From assembly GCF_030403435.1 (NCBI RefSeq), contig NZ_JAUEPH010000006.1, forward strand, positions 1-64,000: 64,000 nt of DNA, given 5' to 3'. Source of the stretch: Algoriphagus sediminis. Its GTDB lineage: Bacteria > Bacteroidota > Bacteroidia > Cytophagales > Cyclobacteriaceae. Of this stretch, positions 53,179-61,950 are shown piece after piece. Numbering within the stretch: position 1 is the stretch's first letter; each line of letters begins with the position of its first letter. The position numbers and the translations under genes are program-made. The notes beneath the pieces were generated by a model. The model saw only the letters and a program-made list of their open reading frames with translations. It did no database searches and was not told where the DNA came from.

Positions 53179-53991
53179 CTAAATCCTGATTTGTCCAAAT
53201 TTTAGTACTGCTACAAAGATGGTTCCCCCAAGGACATTCCCTATAGTGGCCCAGGTCTGAAATTTTACATAATCCAACATGGATATTTTATCGCTGGTAA
53301 TAAGACCTGCCAAAACTTCAATGGAGCCAACAATACAGTGATGTAATCCTGCCAAGCCTATGACAGAAGTAATTAAGATTATCACAAAAATTCTACTTAC
53401 TGTTTCTTTGGAGGAAGTTACCAGCCAGCCTAGAAGCCCCATCATCCAGCCAGCCAGCAAGGCACTGAATAAGATGGTATTCCAGTCGTAATCCACCATT
53501 TTTTTGGCAAGATGATAAAAGGAATCGACTTGAATAAAGCCTACGGATGGACCAATTTGAACCAAAAGAAGGGTAAAAAGTAATCCGCCGATAATGTTAC
53601 CCACATAAACTATAGTCCATAAAATTAATAGATTTCTCAGGGTCACTGAACCATTGAGTACTGGAAGCAAAGCCAAAGCCGTGTGTTCAGTAAATAATTC
53701 TGATCTACCGATAATGACAAAAATGAAGCCTATGGGATAGGAAATAGCCAAAAGTAAGCTCATCGATTCTGGACTCACCTTACCTACGAAAAGGGAATAA
53801 AGCGTACCCATGAGCAGCACGCTGAAGCCAATTTCCAATCCTGCTGTAAAAGCAGAAACAAAAAGGTTTCGGTTCGATCTTTTGAATTCCTTAATACCAG
53901 CATCGATTTGCTCCTCGAGGATTTCTTCGGACTCCTTGGGTTTGGATTGAGGATCAGGTGCTTGACTTCCTTTTAAAAACTTTTTTAACAT
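53179..53991 (-). CDS. Formate/nitrite transporter family (FNT) protein
   Basis: 270 residues. A charged N-terminal arm (about 1-45), then six membrane helices with FNT segments GRSELFTEHTALALLPVL (about 95-112) and GLAGLHHCIVGSIEVLAGL (about 213-231; central histidine pair). Members conduct small monovalent anions. It is related more to the YfdC branch than to FocA. It is divergent from the receiver gene at 54112 with about 120 nt between them. Substrate unknown. Confidence 0.85.
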   Translation of the reverse strand: MLKKFLKGSQAPDPQSKPKESEEILEEQIDAGIKEFKRSNRNLFVSAFTAGLEIGFSVLLMGTLYSLFVGKVSPESMSLLLAISYPIGFIFVIIGRSELFTEHTALALLPVLNGSVTLRNLLILWTIVYVGNIIGGLLFTLLLVQIGPSVGFIQVDSFYHLAKKMVDYDWNTILFSALLAGWMMGLLGWLVTSSKETVSRIFVIILITSVIGLAGLHHCIVGSIEVLAGLITSDKISMLDYVKFQTWATIGNVLGGTIFVAVLKFGQIRI

Positions 53992-54111
53992 TTCAGCTAC
54001 AGTATAGGTGCATTTCCTTAAAGATAAACAATCATGCCAGTAGCTAAACAGGCTGAATGAGATAGTCAGGATGAGAAATTCAAGCTATATTGTAGAATAA
54101 TTACACAGTTC

Positions 54112-54474
54112 ATGGGAATATTAGTGGTAGATGATGAAGAGGATATATGCTTATTGATTTCTACTTTTTTGAAGAAGTCGGGAATCAAGGTGGAATCAAG
54201 TTTAAGTGTCGTTGAAGCGGAAAAATTACTGGAGTCCAAGGATTTTGATTTACATTTTCTGGATTTGAATTTACCTGACGGAACAGGGTTCGATTTGATT
54301 TCGCAGATCAATGAAAAGGGTAAGGATACCGGGGTGGTTATGATGAGTGCCTATGATAGCGAGGAAGACATCCAAAAAGCCATGGACTTAGGAGTAGATT
54401 TATTTCTAAAAAAACCCTTCAGTAAATCTCAAATATTAAATGCGGTTGACACCTTGTATTCTGACAAGCAATGA
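54112..54474 (+). CDS. Single-domain response regulator
   Basis: 120 residues, only a receiver domain: acidic pocket D7-D8, phospho-acceptor Asp51 in HFLDLNLPDG, Ser79 and Lys101 in LKKPF. No output domain. It overlaps the sigma-54 activator by ATGA and probably works with the PAS histidine kinase of this cassette, as a second phosphate acceptor or sink. Confidence 0.9.
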   Translation: MGILVVDDEEDICLLISTFLKKSGIKVESSLSVVEAEKLLESKDFDLHFLDLNLPDGTGFDLISQINEKGKDTGVVMMSAYDSEEDIQKAMDLGVDLFLKKPFSKSQILNAVDTLYSDKQ

Positions 54475-55841
54475 AAAGAATTTTAATTATCGATGACGAG
54501 CAGGATATCTGCACTTTGCTCAAAAGATTTTTTCAAAAGAAAGGCTTCGAAGTGGACACGTCATTAAGTGGAAAGGAAGGTATCAAATCAATTCAGAATG
54601 GCGAATTTGACCTGGTAATCTGCGATTTTCGCCTTCCGGATCATACCGGTCTAGAAATTTTAGAAAGAATCAAAATACTCCAAAAAAATCTTCAAGTGAT
54701 CATCATCACCGGCTATTCTGATGTTCGGATTGCTGTGGAGGCATTAAAAAAAGGAGCTTTTGATTATGTGACCAAACCTTTATTTCCAGATGAGATTCTT
54801 CATACTGTAAATAGAGCTTTGGCCGGTGACGGCCAAATGGAAGTAAAACCAAAAGCAAAACGGAAAAAGAGCTCCAAAAGGACCTTTGTGACCGGTACAA
54901 GTCATCAATCTAAAACGGCGAGGAAGCATATTGAACTTATTGCCCCAACTGATTTGTCTGTGATTGTCTCAGGAGAGACAGGTACGGGAAAAGAGTTTGT
55001 AGCCCGATCGATTCATGAAAAAAGTAAAAGGAGTGGTAACCCATTTGTTGCAGTGGACTGTGGCGCTCTGCCCAAAGAGCTTGCTGCCAGTGAACTTTTC
55101 GGGCATGTGAAAGGTGCTTTTACAGGAGCGATTTCGGACAAGAAAGGATGCTTCGAGCTTGCATCCGGGGGTACCCTTTTTCTTGACGAGATCGGAAACC
55201 TGACTTATGAAAATCAAATCAAACTTCTAAGAGTTTTACAAGAAAGAGTGGTGAAGAAAGTGGGAGGATCTAAAGACATTTCGGTGGATGTTCGTGTGAT
55301 AGCCGCTACTAATGAAGATCTGAAAGCGGCCGTGAATTCAGGGGATTTTAGAGAGGATCTGTACCACAGGTTAAATGAGTTTAGCATTACCCTGGCTCCT
55401 CTTAGAGAACGTAAAGAAGATATCGTCACTTTTTCCAGACATTTTTTAATAGAGTCCAATGAAAGACTGGATAAAAATATTGAGGATTTTGATTCGGATG
55501 TATTAGAAATCCTAAGGTCTTATCATTGGTATGGAAACCTAAGAGAGTTAGGGAATGTGATCAGAAGATCGGTTTTACTATCTCAGGGCAAAAAACTAAC
55601 TGCCGAAACACTGCCCGAAGAAATAAAAAATCCTGAAATGGATGCCAAGGTAGAAGGAGTTAAAACTGAATTTTATAAAGGGAAAACCCTTAAAGAGGTA
55701 GTGGCAATAGCGGAAGAGAAGGCGATCAGGTCTGCGATGGAGATTACGGACAACAATAAGTCTGAAATGGCTCGACTGCTTGGGGTGGATAGGAAAACAC
55801 TTTATAATAAACTAAAATCTCATCGTATTGACTTCCAATAA
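54471..55841 (+). CDS. Sigma-54-dependent response regulator (NtrC type)
   Basis: 456 residues. Receiver (about 1-120, phospho-acceptor Asp52), AAA+ domain (about 145-375: GETGTGKE 168-175, GAFTGA 215-220 for sigma-54 contact, LFLDEIGN Walker B), Fis-type helix-turn-helix (NKSEMARLLGVDRKTLYNKL near 430-450). It activates sigma-54 promoters when phosphorylated. Its likely targets are the stress genes downstream, two of which have sigma-54-like promoters (57344, 58400). The kinase gene overlaps its end. Confidence 0.94.
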   Translation: MKRILIIDDEQDICTLLKRFFQKKGFEVDTSLSGKEGIKSIQNGEFDLVICDFRLPDHTGLEILERIKILQKNLQVIIITGYSDVRIAVEALKKGAFDYVTKPLFPDEILHTVNRALAGDGQMEVKPKAKRKKSSKRTFVTGTSHQSKTARKHIELIAPTDLSVIVSGETGTGKEFVARSIHEKSKRSGNPFVAVDCGALPKELAASELFGHVKGAFTGAISDKKGCFELASGGTLFLDEIGNLTYENQIKLLRVLQERVVKKVGGSKDISVDVRVIAATNEDLKAAVNSGDFREDLYHRLNEFSITLAPLRERKEDIVTFSRHFLIESNERLDKNIEDFDSDVLEILRSYHWYGNLRELGNVIRRSVLLSQGKKLTAETLPEEIKNPEMDAKVEGVKTEFYKGKTLKEVVAIAEEKAIRSAMEITDNNKSEMARLLGVDRKTLYNKLKSHRIDFQ

Positions 55842-57273
55842 AACAACACAGGAATTTCTCAGTAGTATCCTTCAGGGCTCATTTAACGGGATTATGGCTT
55901 TTAAGTCTGTGAGAGATGAGAAGAGTGAGATAATTGACTTTGAATGGATTTATGTCAATGATATTGCCAGTGAGCTTGTAGGTATTTCATCGTCGGAGCT
56001 AGTCGGATCCAGACTTCTGGATGTTCTTCCAGGCAATAAAGAGGCAGGATTATTTGAAAGATATAAGGGCGTGGTTGAATCTAGGGAGAAGGTCACTTTT
56101 GAGCAGTATTATCCTGGTGAGGCTATAAATAAGTGGTTTCGAATTTCTGCTGTACATCTTGATGATGGATTTACCGTGAATTTTCAGGATATATCCGACT
56201 TAAAAGAGGCCTTGATCGAAATAGAAACACAGGAGAAGAAATATCGGCAGTTGTTTCAGGAGTCAATTGATCCAATTTTCCTTGCTGATGAAAAGCTTAA
56301 TATTCTGGAATGTAATCAGGCATTTCAGGGACTATTTTGTGAAGAGGATGTGAAGAAGACCCTAAAAGTCAAATCGCTCTTTGCTGACAGTTCAGATTTC
56401 GATCGTTTTTATGAATTGTGCCAAAACCAGGGGAAAATTGATGAATTCGAGGCTGAATTACTAAACGCTGATTCTAAAAAAAGGCATTGCTTAATTCATA
56501 TCGTTCCGCTTGAAAATGAATCAAAAAAGATCAAATCCTATCTCGGGGTTGTTCGTGATCTCACAAAGCGAAAACGTGCAGAAAGGGAATTGGTCATGGC
56601 AGAAAAGCTCTCGATGACAGGAAAAATTTCTCGCACTATCGGGCATGAAGTTCGTAACCCATTGACTAATCTCAGTTTGGCGCTGGACCAGCTTAGAGAT
56701 GAACTAGGTGAAGAGAGAGAAGACTCTGAAATATATCTTCAGATAATTGAAAGGAACCTAAAGCGAATCAGTAAACTCATTAGTGATTTACTGGACTCTT
56801 CGAAAATCAAGGAATTATGTCTGGAAAAAAGAAGCCTTAATGAGGTGGTTAACTCCACCCTAAGTTTAGTCGAAGACAGGCTTAAACTTCGAAATATGGT
56901 TTTGGAAAAGTCTTTTGAGGAGGATTTACCCGATATTCTCATTGACGAAGATCAACTCAAGGTGGCTCTATTAAATTTGATGATTAATGCGATTGAAGCC
57001 ATGGAGGATGATCAAGGGGTTTTATCTATCCGAACCTACGAAGAAGATGATTATGTGAACCTTGATATCATAGATAATGGATCTGGTATCAGCCCTGAAA
57101 ATCAATCTAAGCTCTTCGAACCATTTTTTACTGCAAAAAAAGAAGGAACGGGTCTGGGATTGGTAACCGTTCAGAATATTATTCAAAGCCATAGGGGAGA
57201 CATAGAGGTGGAAAGTGAACCTGGAGCAGGGACAAAGTTCAGGCTATGTTTTCCTATCGGAGTTGAGGAATAA
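55828..57273 (+). CDS. PAS-domain sensor histidine kinase
   Basis: 481 residues, no membrane segment, so cytosolic. PAS domain 1 (about 10-125), PAS 2 (about 137-250), HisKA with His273 in TIGHEVRNPLTNL, ATPase domain (N box NLMINAIEAM, G1 DNGSGIS, F box FEPFFTAKKEGTGLGL). It should phosphorylate the two receivers encoded just before it. The start is TTG 55828 inside the preceding gene (14-nt overlap). PAS sensing suggests a redox, oxygen or small-molecule cue. Confidence 0.92.
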   Translation: MTSNKTTQEFLSSILQGSFNGIMAFKSVRDEKSEIIDFEWIYVNDIASELVGISSSELVGSRLLDVLPGNKEAGLFERYKGVVESREKVTFEQYYPGEAINKWFRISAVHLDDGFTVNFQDISDLKEALIEIETQEKKYRQLFQESIDPIFLADEKLNILECNQAFQGLFCEEDVKKTLKVKSLFADSSDFDRFYELCQNQGKIDEFEAELLNADSKKRHCLIHIVPLENESKKIKSYLGVVRDLTKRKRAERELVMAEKLSMTGKISRTIGHEVRNPLTNLSLALDQLRDELGEEREDSEIYLQIIERNLKRISKLISDLLDSSKIKELCLEKRSLNEVVNSTLSLVEDRLKLRNMVLEKSFEEDLPDILIDEDQLKVALLNLMINAIEAMEDDQGVLSIRTYEEDDYVNLDIIDNGSGISPENQSKLFEPFFTAKKEGTGLGLVTVQNIIQSHRGDIEVESEPGAGTKFRLCFPIGVEE

Positions 57274-57343
57274 TTTTCTCACCTGTGTAATTTTCACCAC
57301 ACCTCAATCATGATAATTCAGCTTTAAGGGCTGTTTTCCGTCA

Positions 57344-57359
57344 TGGAATGCATTTAGCT
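57344..57359 (+). promoter_or_regulatory. Candidate sigma-54 promoter before the YtxH gene
   Basis: TGGAATGCATTTAGCT has the invariant GG (57345-57346) and GC (57357-57358) at the exact 10-base spacing and agrees with 9 of 12 positions of TGGCACGN4TTGCW. It lies 47 nt before ATG 57406, immediately downstream of a sigma-54 activator operon. GG-N10-GC alone occurs often by chance, so this needs experimental proof. Confidence 0.45.
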
Positions 57360-57405
57360 GTAGTAATAATCAAGTTTTAACATTTTACTAAAATTGATAA
57401 ACACT

Positions 57406-57669
57406 ATGGATTATTTGAAAACTACATTTACATTTTTACTAGGAGCAGGTCTGGGAGTGGCGGCTGGAATACTCGCTGCACCTAAAAAAGGAAAAAGAAC
57501 CAGGGCTGATCTTTCAAATTTTATAGGAGATAAGAAAGACCAACTTGAAGATATTGGTAGTAAGAGGTTAGCTGAAGCTAAATCCTTCTTAAACGAAACG
57601 GTAGAGAAGCAAACTTCTGCTGCTAAGAAAGGACTAGATAAGGTGAAAGAAGTAGCCAAAGTCTCCTAA
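57406..57669 (+). CDS. YtxH domain protein
   Basis: 87 residues. One N-terminal hydrophobic, glycine-rich helix (FLLGAGLGVAAGILAAPKKGKRTR) with the YtxH APxxGxxxR motif, then a long amphipathic helix. Relatives are general-stress proteins in many bacteria. First stress gene after the two-component cassette and preceded by a sigma-54-like site. Has its own terminator. Confidence 0.85.
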   Translation: MDYLKTTFTFLLGAGLGVAAGILAAPKKGKRTRADLSNFIGDKKDQLEDIGSKRLAEAKSFLNETVEKQTSAAKKGLDKVKEVAKVS

Positions 57670-57688
57670 TCAAACCAATATAAATCAA

Positions 57689-57715
57689 AAGGTCACCTTA
57701 GAGTGACCTTTTTTT
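57689..57715 (+). terminator. Terminator of the YtxH gene
   Basis: AAGGTCAC (57689-57696) pairs with GTGACCTT (57703-57710), then T-run. Confidence 0.82.
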
Positions 57716-57876
57716 ATGCCTCTTAATTTAATCTTAGCTTGTTTAATTATTCTTGAAACTCTAGCTGCACAAGGTTTGACTTTTTCATCTTTCACTTTTC
57801 ATTTGATTTTTATTCTGGGTAGAACAGCCTAAGCCTATTAATTTTAATTCTTCCTTGGAACCAAGTTTATAGATAT

Positions 57877-57910
57877 AAAAAAATCCAGATGCTGAAAGAC
57901 ATCTGGATTT
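57877..57910 (-). terminator. Terminator of the DUF1328 gene
   Basis: AAATCCAGATG (57881-57891) pairs with CATCTGGATTT (57900-57910). The A-run on its left gives a U-run on the minus-strand transcript. The 57716-57876 stretch between the two terminators holds no gene. Confidence 0.78.
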
Positions 57911-57931
57911 AAGTTAATGTGATTGTTCTTT

Positions 57932-58090
57932 TTAAGAAAACAACTGGCCTAAAAGAGAAAGAACTACCAAGACCAGAAAGACAAAGAAAATAATTCGAGC
58001 TATAGATGCTGCTCCCTTAGCAATCCCAGTGAATCCTAGTAATCCTGCAATTAATGCGATAACGATGAAGGCGATGGTCCATTCTAACAT
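57932..58090 (-). CDS. DUF1328 small membrane protein
   Basis: A 52-residue ORF from ATG 58090 to TAA 57932-57934. It begins [20 protein letters not shown] and continues [20 protein letters not shown], matching DUF1328 (YtjA-like): two hydrophobic helices joined by a GxxGIAxxAAxIA loop. Members are often next to CsbD, Dps and YtxH genes and are linked to stress. It lies inside the stress cluster but is read in the opposite direction and has its own terminator. Confidence 0.88.
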   Translation of the reverse strand: MLEWTIAFIVIALIAGLLGFTGIAKGAASIARIIFFVFLVLVVLSLLGQLFS

Positions 58091-58445
58091 AATTTATTTT
58101 TTAAGTGGAAAATTTTTTAAAGCATGATTAATAAAAGGGGCTCGACTCACTTTCAACAAAAAAAGCATCTTAAAAGGAAATCAAGAAAGGCCAAACCAAG
58201 AAAAAAGTCTCGATTTTTCACCCTCTCCAAACCACCCTCAGTAATCAATACACTTTATTATCTGAGAATTCTGTTCCAATCTGATTTTAGGTCAGAATGC
58301 TTCGTTTTGCTTTATCCTTGTGGAGAAAAATACCCACACATGTGGTTCTAAATCCACAATTCTTAAGGCACAACCCCATTTAAGGCTTAGTAGAAGGGAT
58401 GGCATGAAGTTTCCATTAGTAGGGGTAAAATCAAATAATTGAAAA
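58091..58445. other. 355-bp divergent intergenic region
   Basis: Between the DUF1328 gene (minus) and the lipoprotein gene (plus). It contains a TGTGG/CCACA hairpin near 58341-58358 and the sigma-54-like site at 58400. A 75-codon open frame at 58124-58351 is basic and of odd composition and is not accepted as a gene. Confidence 0.5.
58400..58415 (+). promoter_or_regulatory. Second candidate sigma-54 promoter
   Basis: TGGCATGAAGTTTCCA agrees with TGGCACGN4TTGCA at 10 of 12 positions, including the whole -24 box but one base; the -12 GC is CC. It lies 31 nt before the lipoprotein ATG at 58446, the proper distance for a start site about 12 nt downstream. Confidence 0.4.
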
Positions 58446-58865
58446 ATGAAAATCACCAATCTTAAAAATTTATTTTCTACCATCTTATCAATTGTTGTTC
58501 TGAGTGTATTTGCATCTTGCGCAGCTCCGAAAGAGGAAGAAAACTCTGAAGATTTTAAAATGGAGCAGGAAAAAGTAGTTCAAGATTTAGAGAATCTCGA
58601 ATTCGAAATCGAAACGGCAATTGATGACTTAGAGGATAAAATGAATATCAATGAAGGACCTGTCGAAAGAAATTTAGAAAAGACCTTAAGTGATCTCGAA
58701 GCTAAGAAGGAAGATGTTGAGAAGTCGCTGGATAAAGCTAAAAATGCTTCCAAGGATAATTGGGACAAAGTGAAAAGCGATGCCAATAGCATAGTTGAAA
58801 ATGTAGGGTCAGATATAGAAGGTTTAATTGATGACATCGACTCGATTATAGAAGAGACTGATTGA
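58446..58865 (+). CDS. Acidic helical stress lipoprotein
   Basis: 139 residues. Signal peptide with lipobox (FASC, Cys25). The mature part is a long charged helix with regular Leu/Val/Ile (heptads, about 38-135), resembling coiled-coil or LEA-like proteins. No family recognised. It is placed directly before dps, csbD and mscS, so it is probably co-expressed in stress. A short sigma-54-like sequence lies upstream. Confidence 0.75.
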   Translation: MKITNLKNLFSTILSIVVLSVFASCAAPKEEENSEDFKMEQEKVVQDLENLEFEIETAIDDLEDKMNINEGPVERNLEKTLSDLEAKKEDVEKSLDKAKNASKDNWDKVKSDANSIVENVGSDIEGLIDDIDSIIEETD

Positions 58866-58903
58866 TTATTTCAAATCAAAATTTTAATCAAAAACACAGA
58901 AAA

Positions 58904-59410
58904 ATGGATTTAGAAGTAAAAAAAGAGAAGAAGAAAGCTTATTCAAAATTAGGCTTCAAGCCTATGGAAGCAGTGGAATTGACAGATGCTTTAAACAATC
59001 TATTAGCAAATTATAGTGTCCACTATCAAAAGTTGAGAAACTACCATTGGAATGTCAAAGGGCCGGAATTCTTTGACGTGCATGAGAAATTCGAGGACCA
59101 ATATAATGATGCCAAAGTGGCTATAGACGACATAGCTGAGCGTATTAGGGTATTCAATCAAACACCACTAAGTACGATGGCTGATTATCTGAAGAAGTCC
59201 GAAATTAAAGAGACCGGGACAGATCTTTCTGCTATGGAAATGGTAGAAGAAATTCTACAAGATTATAGAATGATCCTGGAGCATCTGATGCATGTGGTTG
59301 AGATGGCCGTTGAACATGGTGATAGCGGCACGGAAGATCTTGCTAAAGGTTTGATCAAGAAAGTTGAGAAAAACCACTGGATGATGTTGGCATTTAGTCA
59401 GCAGTCATAA
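58904..59410 (+). CDS. dps: Dps/ferritin-like DNA-protection protein
   Basis: 168 residues. Four-helix Dps fold; the dinuclear ferroxidase site is seen in NYHWNVKGPEFFDVHEKFEDQY (His48, His60, Glu64 and nearby acidic residues). A lysine-rich N-terminal tail (KKEKKKAYSK) could bind DNA. It oxidises and stores iron and uses up hydrogen peroxide. ATG 58904 is preferred over the upstream TTG 58862 that overlaps the lipoprotein gene. Confidence 0.93.
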   Translation: MDLEVKKEKKKAYSKLGFKPMEAVELTDALNNLLANYSVHYQKLRNYHWNVKGPEFFDVHEKFEDQYNDAKVAIDDIAERIRVFNQTPLSTMADYLKKSEIKETGTDLSAMEMVEEILQDYRMILEHLMHVVEMAVEHGDSGTEDLAKGLIKKVEKNHWMMLAFSQQS

Positions 59411-59441
59411 AATAAATTTTTAACCAAAAACACTTTAAAAA

Positions 59442-59630
59442 ATGGATTTACTATTAAAAGGAAACCTAAACGTATTGAAAGGAAAACTTCGCGAGAAATA
59501 TGGCGAACTAACAGATGATGATCTACAGGTTGCCGAAGGAGGAGAAGATCAATTGATTGGAAATCTTCAAAAACGTCTCGGAAAATCAGAGGCAGAAATC
59601 AAGCAAGAAATTAAAAACCTTTTAAGTTAA
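59442..59630 (+). CDS. CsbD family stress protein
   Basis: 62 residues. KGNLNVLKGKLREKYGELTDDDLQVAEGGEDQLIGNLQ is the CsbD core: a small helical bundle with a basic first and acidic second part. It is a classic general-stress marker of unknown mechanism. It is 31 nt after dps and 6 nt before the channel gene. Confidence 0.92.
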   Translation: MDLLLKGNLNVLKGKLREKYGELTDDDLQVAEGGEDQLIGNLQKRLGKSEAEIKQEIKNLLS

Positions 59631-59636
59631 TCAGCA

Positions 59637-60551
59637 ATGACATTCGATTTAAAAGAAGCTTTAAATGTAGCTGTGAGTAAAATCGAAGGATGGCTGGAAA
59701 GCTTTGCTGCCATGGTCCCTAACATGATCGTGGCAGCAATTACTTTTTCTTTGTTTTTCCTTTTGGCTAGGTACTCAAAAAAGTTTACGGCTAGATTATT
59801 TCAGAAATTCTCAAATAAGTCAGCACTAAACACCTTGGCTACGACAATCTTCCAGTTTCTAATATTAGCTGGGGGGTTAATTGTGGTTCTTAACATTTTG
59901 GAGCTTGAAAAAACAGTGACTTCCCTGTTGGCTGGTGCCGGTATCATTGGTCTGGCTCTTGGTTTTGCTTTTCAGGACATCGCTTCCAACTTCATGTCGG
60001 GAGTGGCCATGGCAATCAGGCAGCCGATTAAAGTGGGAGATATCGTGGAGACAAATGACTTCATGGGAGAGGTTGAAAAGATAGATCTTCGAGTTACTAC
60101 GGTTAGAACTTTTCAGGGAATTCACGTTTTAATTCCGAATAAGGAAGTTTTTCAAAATCCTTTGATGAATTACACCAAAACTCCGGAAAGAAGGATTGAT
60201 CTTTCGGTTGGCGTGTCTTACGCGGACGATTTAGAAAAAGTAAAAGAAGTGGCTGAAAAGGCGATCAGAGAGTTACCCTTTTTACTACCAGATAGAGAAG
60301 TGAATTTGTTCTACCGGGAATTCGGTGATAGTTCAATCAACTTCCAAATTATGTTTTGGATTCAATATCCTGGGCAAACCGGTTATTTGAAAGCAACCAG
60401 TGATTCGATCATGGCAATTAAAAAAGCTTTTGATAATAATGATATTACCATTCCATTCCCAATTAGGACCTTGGATTTCGGAATTAAGGGAGGCGAAAAG
60501 CTTTCTGATATGAAAGTTAATATCATTAATAAGGAGTTAATAACATCTTAA
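59637..60551 (+). CDS. Small-conductance mechanosensitive channel (MscS family)
   Basis: 304 residues. Three membrane helices (about 18-45, 65-92, 95-125); the pore helix reads LLAGAGIIGLALGFAFQDIASNFMSGVAM, typical of MscS. A beta-domain follows (PIKVGDIVETNDFMGEVEKIDLRVTTVRT), then a C-terminal alpha/beta domain. It opens on membrane tension to release solutes during osmotic downshock. Encoded directly after csbD. Confidence 0.93.
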   Translation: MTFDLKEALNVAVSKIEGWLESFAAMVPNMIVAAITFSLFFLLARYSKKFTARLFQKFSNKSALNTLATTIFQFLILAGGLIVVLNILELEKTVTSLLAGAGIIGLALGFAFQDIASNFMSGVAMAIRQPIKVGDIVETNDFMGEVEKIDLRVTTVRTFQGIHVLIPNKEVFQNPLMNYTKTPERRIDLSVGVSYADDLEKVKEVAEKAIRELPFLLPDREVNLFYREFGDSSINFQIMFWIQYPGQTGYLKATSDSIMAIKKAFDNNDITIPFPIRTLDFGIKGGEKLSDMKVNIINKELITS

Positions 60552-60579
60552 TGTTTGTAGGGATAGGATTTGATGGAAG

Positions 60580-60975
60580 ATGAACGAAATAAAAGATTTG
60601 ATAGTGACTTTAATGGAGGCAGAAGCTAAATACTCCAATAAATTAACCGAAGTAGAAACGCGTTGGAAGAGGGATTTACTCCGAGATGCATGTAAAAGGA
60701 AAGTGCTTTTTAAGAAAGAATTATCTAGGCTTTTTGGGGTTGAAGTCAATTCATCGACCTTAGAGAGTGGAAGGCAAAAGGGGTCCACTGATCAATTTGC
60801 AAGTTATCCAGTGAAAAGCTTGATCGAAGAAACGGAGCTCAAGATTAAGGAAAAATATGAGTCAATCCTTGAAGAAAACGAGTTTGGCCATGTGGAGTCT
60901 TTCGTCCTAAAAAATCACTTAAAAAATCAGCGAAGCTTACTTAAGGATCTTCAACAGGTTAATTCAACATATTGA
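60580..60975 (+). CDS. Hypothetical helical protein, possibly ferritin-like (DUF2383-type)
   Basis: 131 residues, all helical and charged, without signal peptide. The spacing of helices and the KELSRLFG...LIEETELKIKEKYESILEE pattern recall DUF2383 ferritin-like proteins, but the metal ligands are not clear, so the relation is weak. It closes the stress gene run after the channel gene (28-nt gap). Confidence 0.6.
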   Translation: MNEIKDLIVTLMEAEAKYSNKLTEVETRWKRDLLRDACKRKVLFKKELSRLFGVEVNSSTLESGRQKGSTDQFASYPVKSLIEETELKIKEKYESILEENEFGHVESFVLKNHLKNQRSLLKDLQQVNSTY

Positions 60976-61008
60976 GGTTTATTTTAAATCCCAGTAAAGC
61001 CTTGAACT

Positions 61009-61878
61009 TTATTTATAAACTCGGATGTAATCGACAAGCATTGAGCTTCCTACAAAATCAGGATCGAGATTGGGTTCCAAAGCGATATTCATTAGAAAAT
61101 AATACTTGTCATCATAAGGCCAGGTATTTTTATTTTTTTCACTCGGTGAGTATTCTAAATGCTGCTTTCCATCCACGCTGAAGGTCATTTTGTCCTCAGT
61201 CCAAACGAAGGAGTAAACATGAAATTCGCTTGAAGCTCCAATAATTTTTTGCTCGCCCACATTTTTGGTTTGATCTCCATAACTCGATCCGTTATGGAGA
61301 GCACTCGAAACCACATCCTGATTTTTCCCCCAATGTTCCACGATATCAATCTCTCCGCAATAAGGCCACACTGTAGTTCCATACCCCTCATTATCCCAAT
61401 AAGCCCCATCTTCATCAATGTTCGTGTTAAGCATCCATATCGCAGGCCAAGTACCATACCCTTCAGGCATTTTTGCTCTTACTTCAACCCGTCCGTAAGT
61501 GAAAGCGTATTTGGAATTCAAGCGAGCTGAGGTGTATTGCTTAAGCACTCCCTGATCTTCATAAGGTTCTTTTTTGGCCACCAAATTTAAATAACCGTCC
61601 TTCACGAAGGCATTATCCTGCTTATCAGTATAATGCTGCAAGAGCCCTCCCCACCAACTGCCATTTCCGCTTTCAGGAAGTTGGGTTTGCATAAACCATT
61701 TATCAGGATCAATTGGGCCATCTGAATTAAATTCATCAGACCAAACTAGTGTATCGAACCCCGAAAAGGTGAGTTCTTTGGAGGTTTCAGGCTGCTTAAG
61801 ATTAAGACCGATAAATCCTGAAATACCAATAATTATCAGTGCTGATAAAATTCGAATGTGGGTCTTTGTCTTTTTCAT
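61009..61878 (-). CDS. Glycoside hydrolase family 16 (beta-1,3-glucanase type)
   Basis: 289 residues. N-terminal signal-anchor (about 8-26), then a GH16 jelly-roll domain. The catalytic ExDxxE motif is E176-I-D178-I-V-E181 in CGEIDIVEHWG, with YGRVEVRAKMPEGYGTWPAIWML before it. It probably cuts laminarin-like glucans. No SusC/D pair or other polysaccharide gene is close, so it is not part of a full utilisation locus here. Confidence 0.92.
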   Translation of the reverse strand: MKKTKTHIRILSALIIIGISGFIGLNLKQPETSKELTFSGFDTLVWSDEFNSDGPIDPDKWFMQTQLPESGNGSWWGGLLQHYTDKQDNAFVKDGYLNLVAKKEPYEDQGVLKQYTSARLNSKYAFTYGRVEVRAKMPEGYGTWPAIWMLNTNIDEDGAYWDNEGYGTTVWPYCGEIDIVEHWGKNQDVVSSALHNGSSYGDQTKNVGEQKIIGASSEFHVYSFVWTEDKMTFSVDGKQHLEYSPSEKNKNTWPYDDKYYFLMNIALEPNLDPDFVGSSMLVDYIRVYK

Positions 61879-61950
61879 TTTGATTGAACGCTAAGGGGTC
61901 AAGAATCCTTTAAAAAAAAATAGATATATTTTGAGGGTTTATTTCCATCC

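Noticed and set aside
54033..54039. TGGCATG on the minus strand before the FNT gene as a sigma-54 -24 box
   Set aside because: No GC at the -12 position; a TATCTTTA-like element is at least as likely.
57716..57832. 38-codon hydrophobic frame right after the YtxH terminator
   Set aside because: Starts inside the terminator T-run, AT-rich chance frame, no support.
58124..58351. 75-codon open frame (very basic)
   Set aside because: Composition is odd, no conserved features, covers the divergent promoter region of the stress genes and has no promoter of its own.
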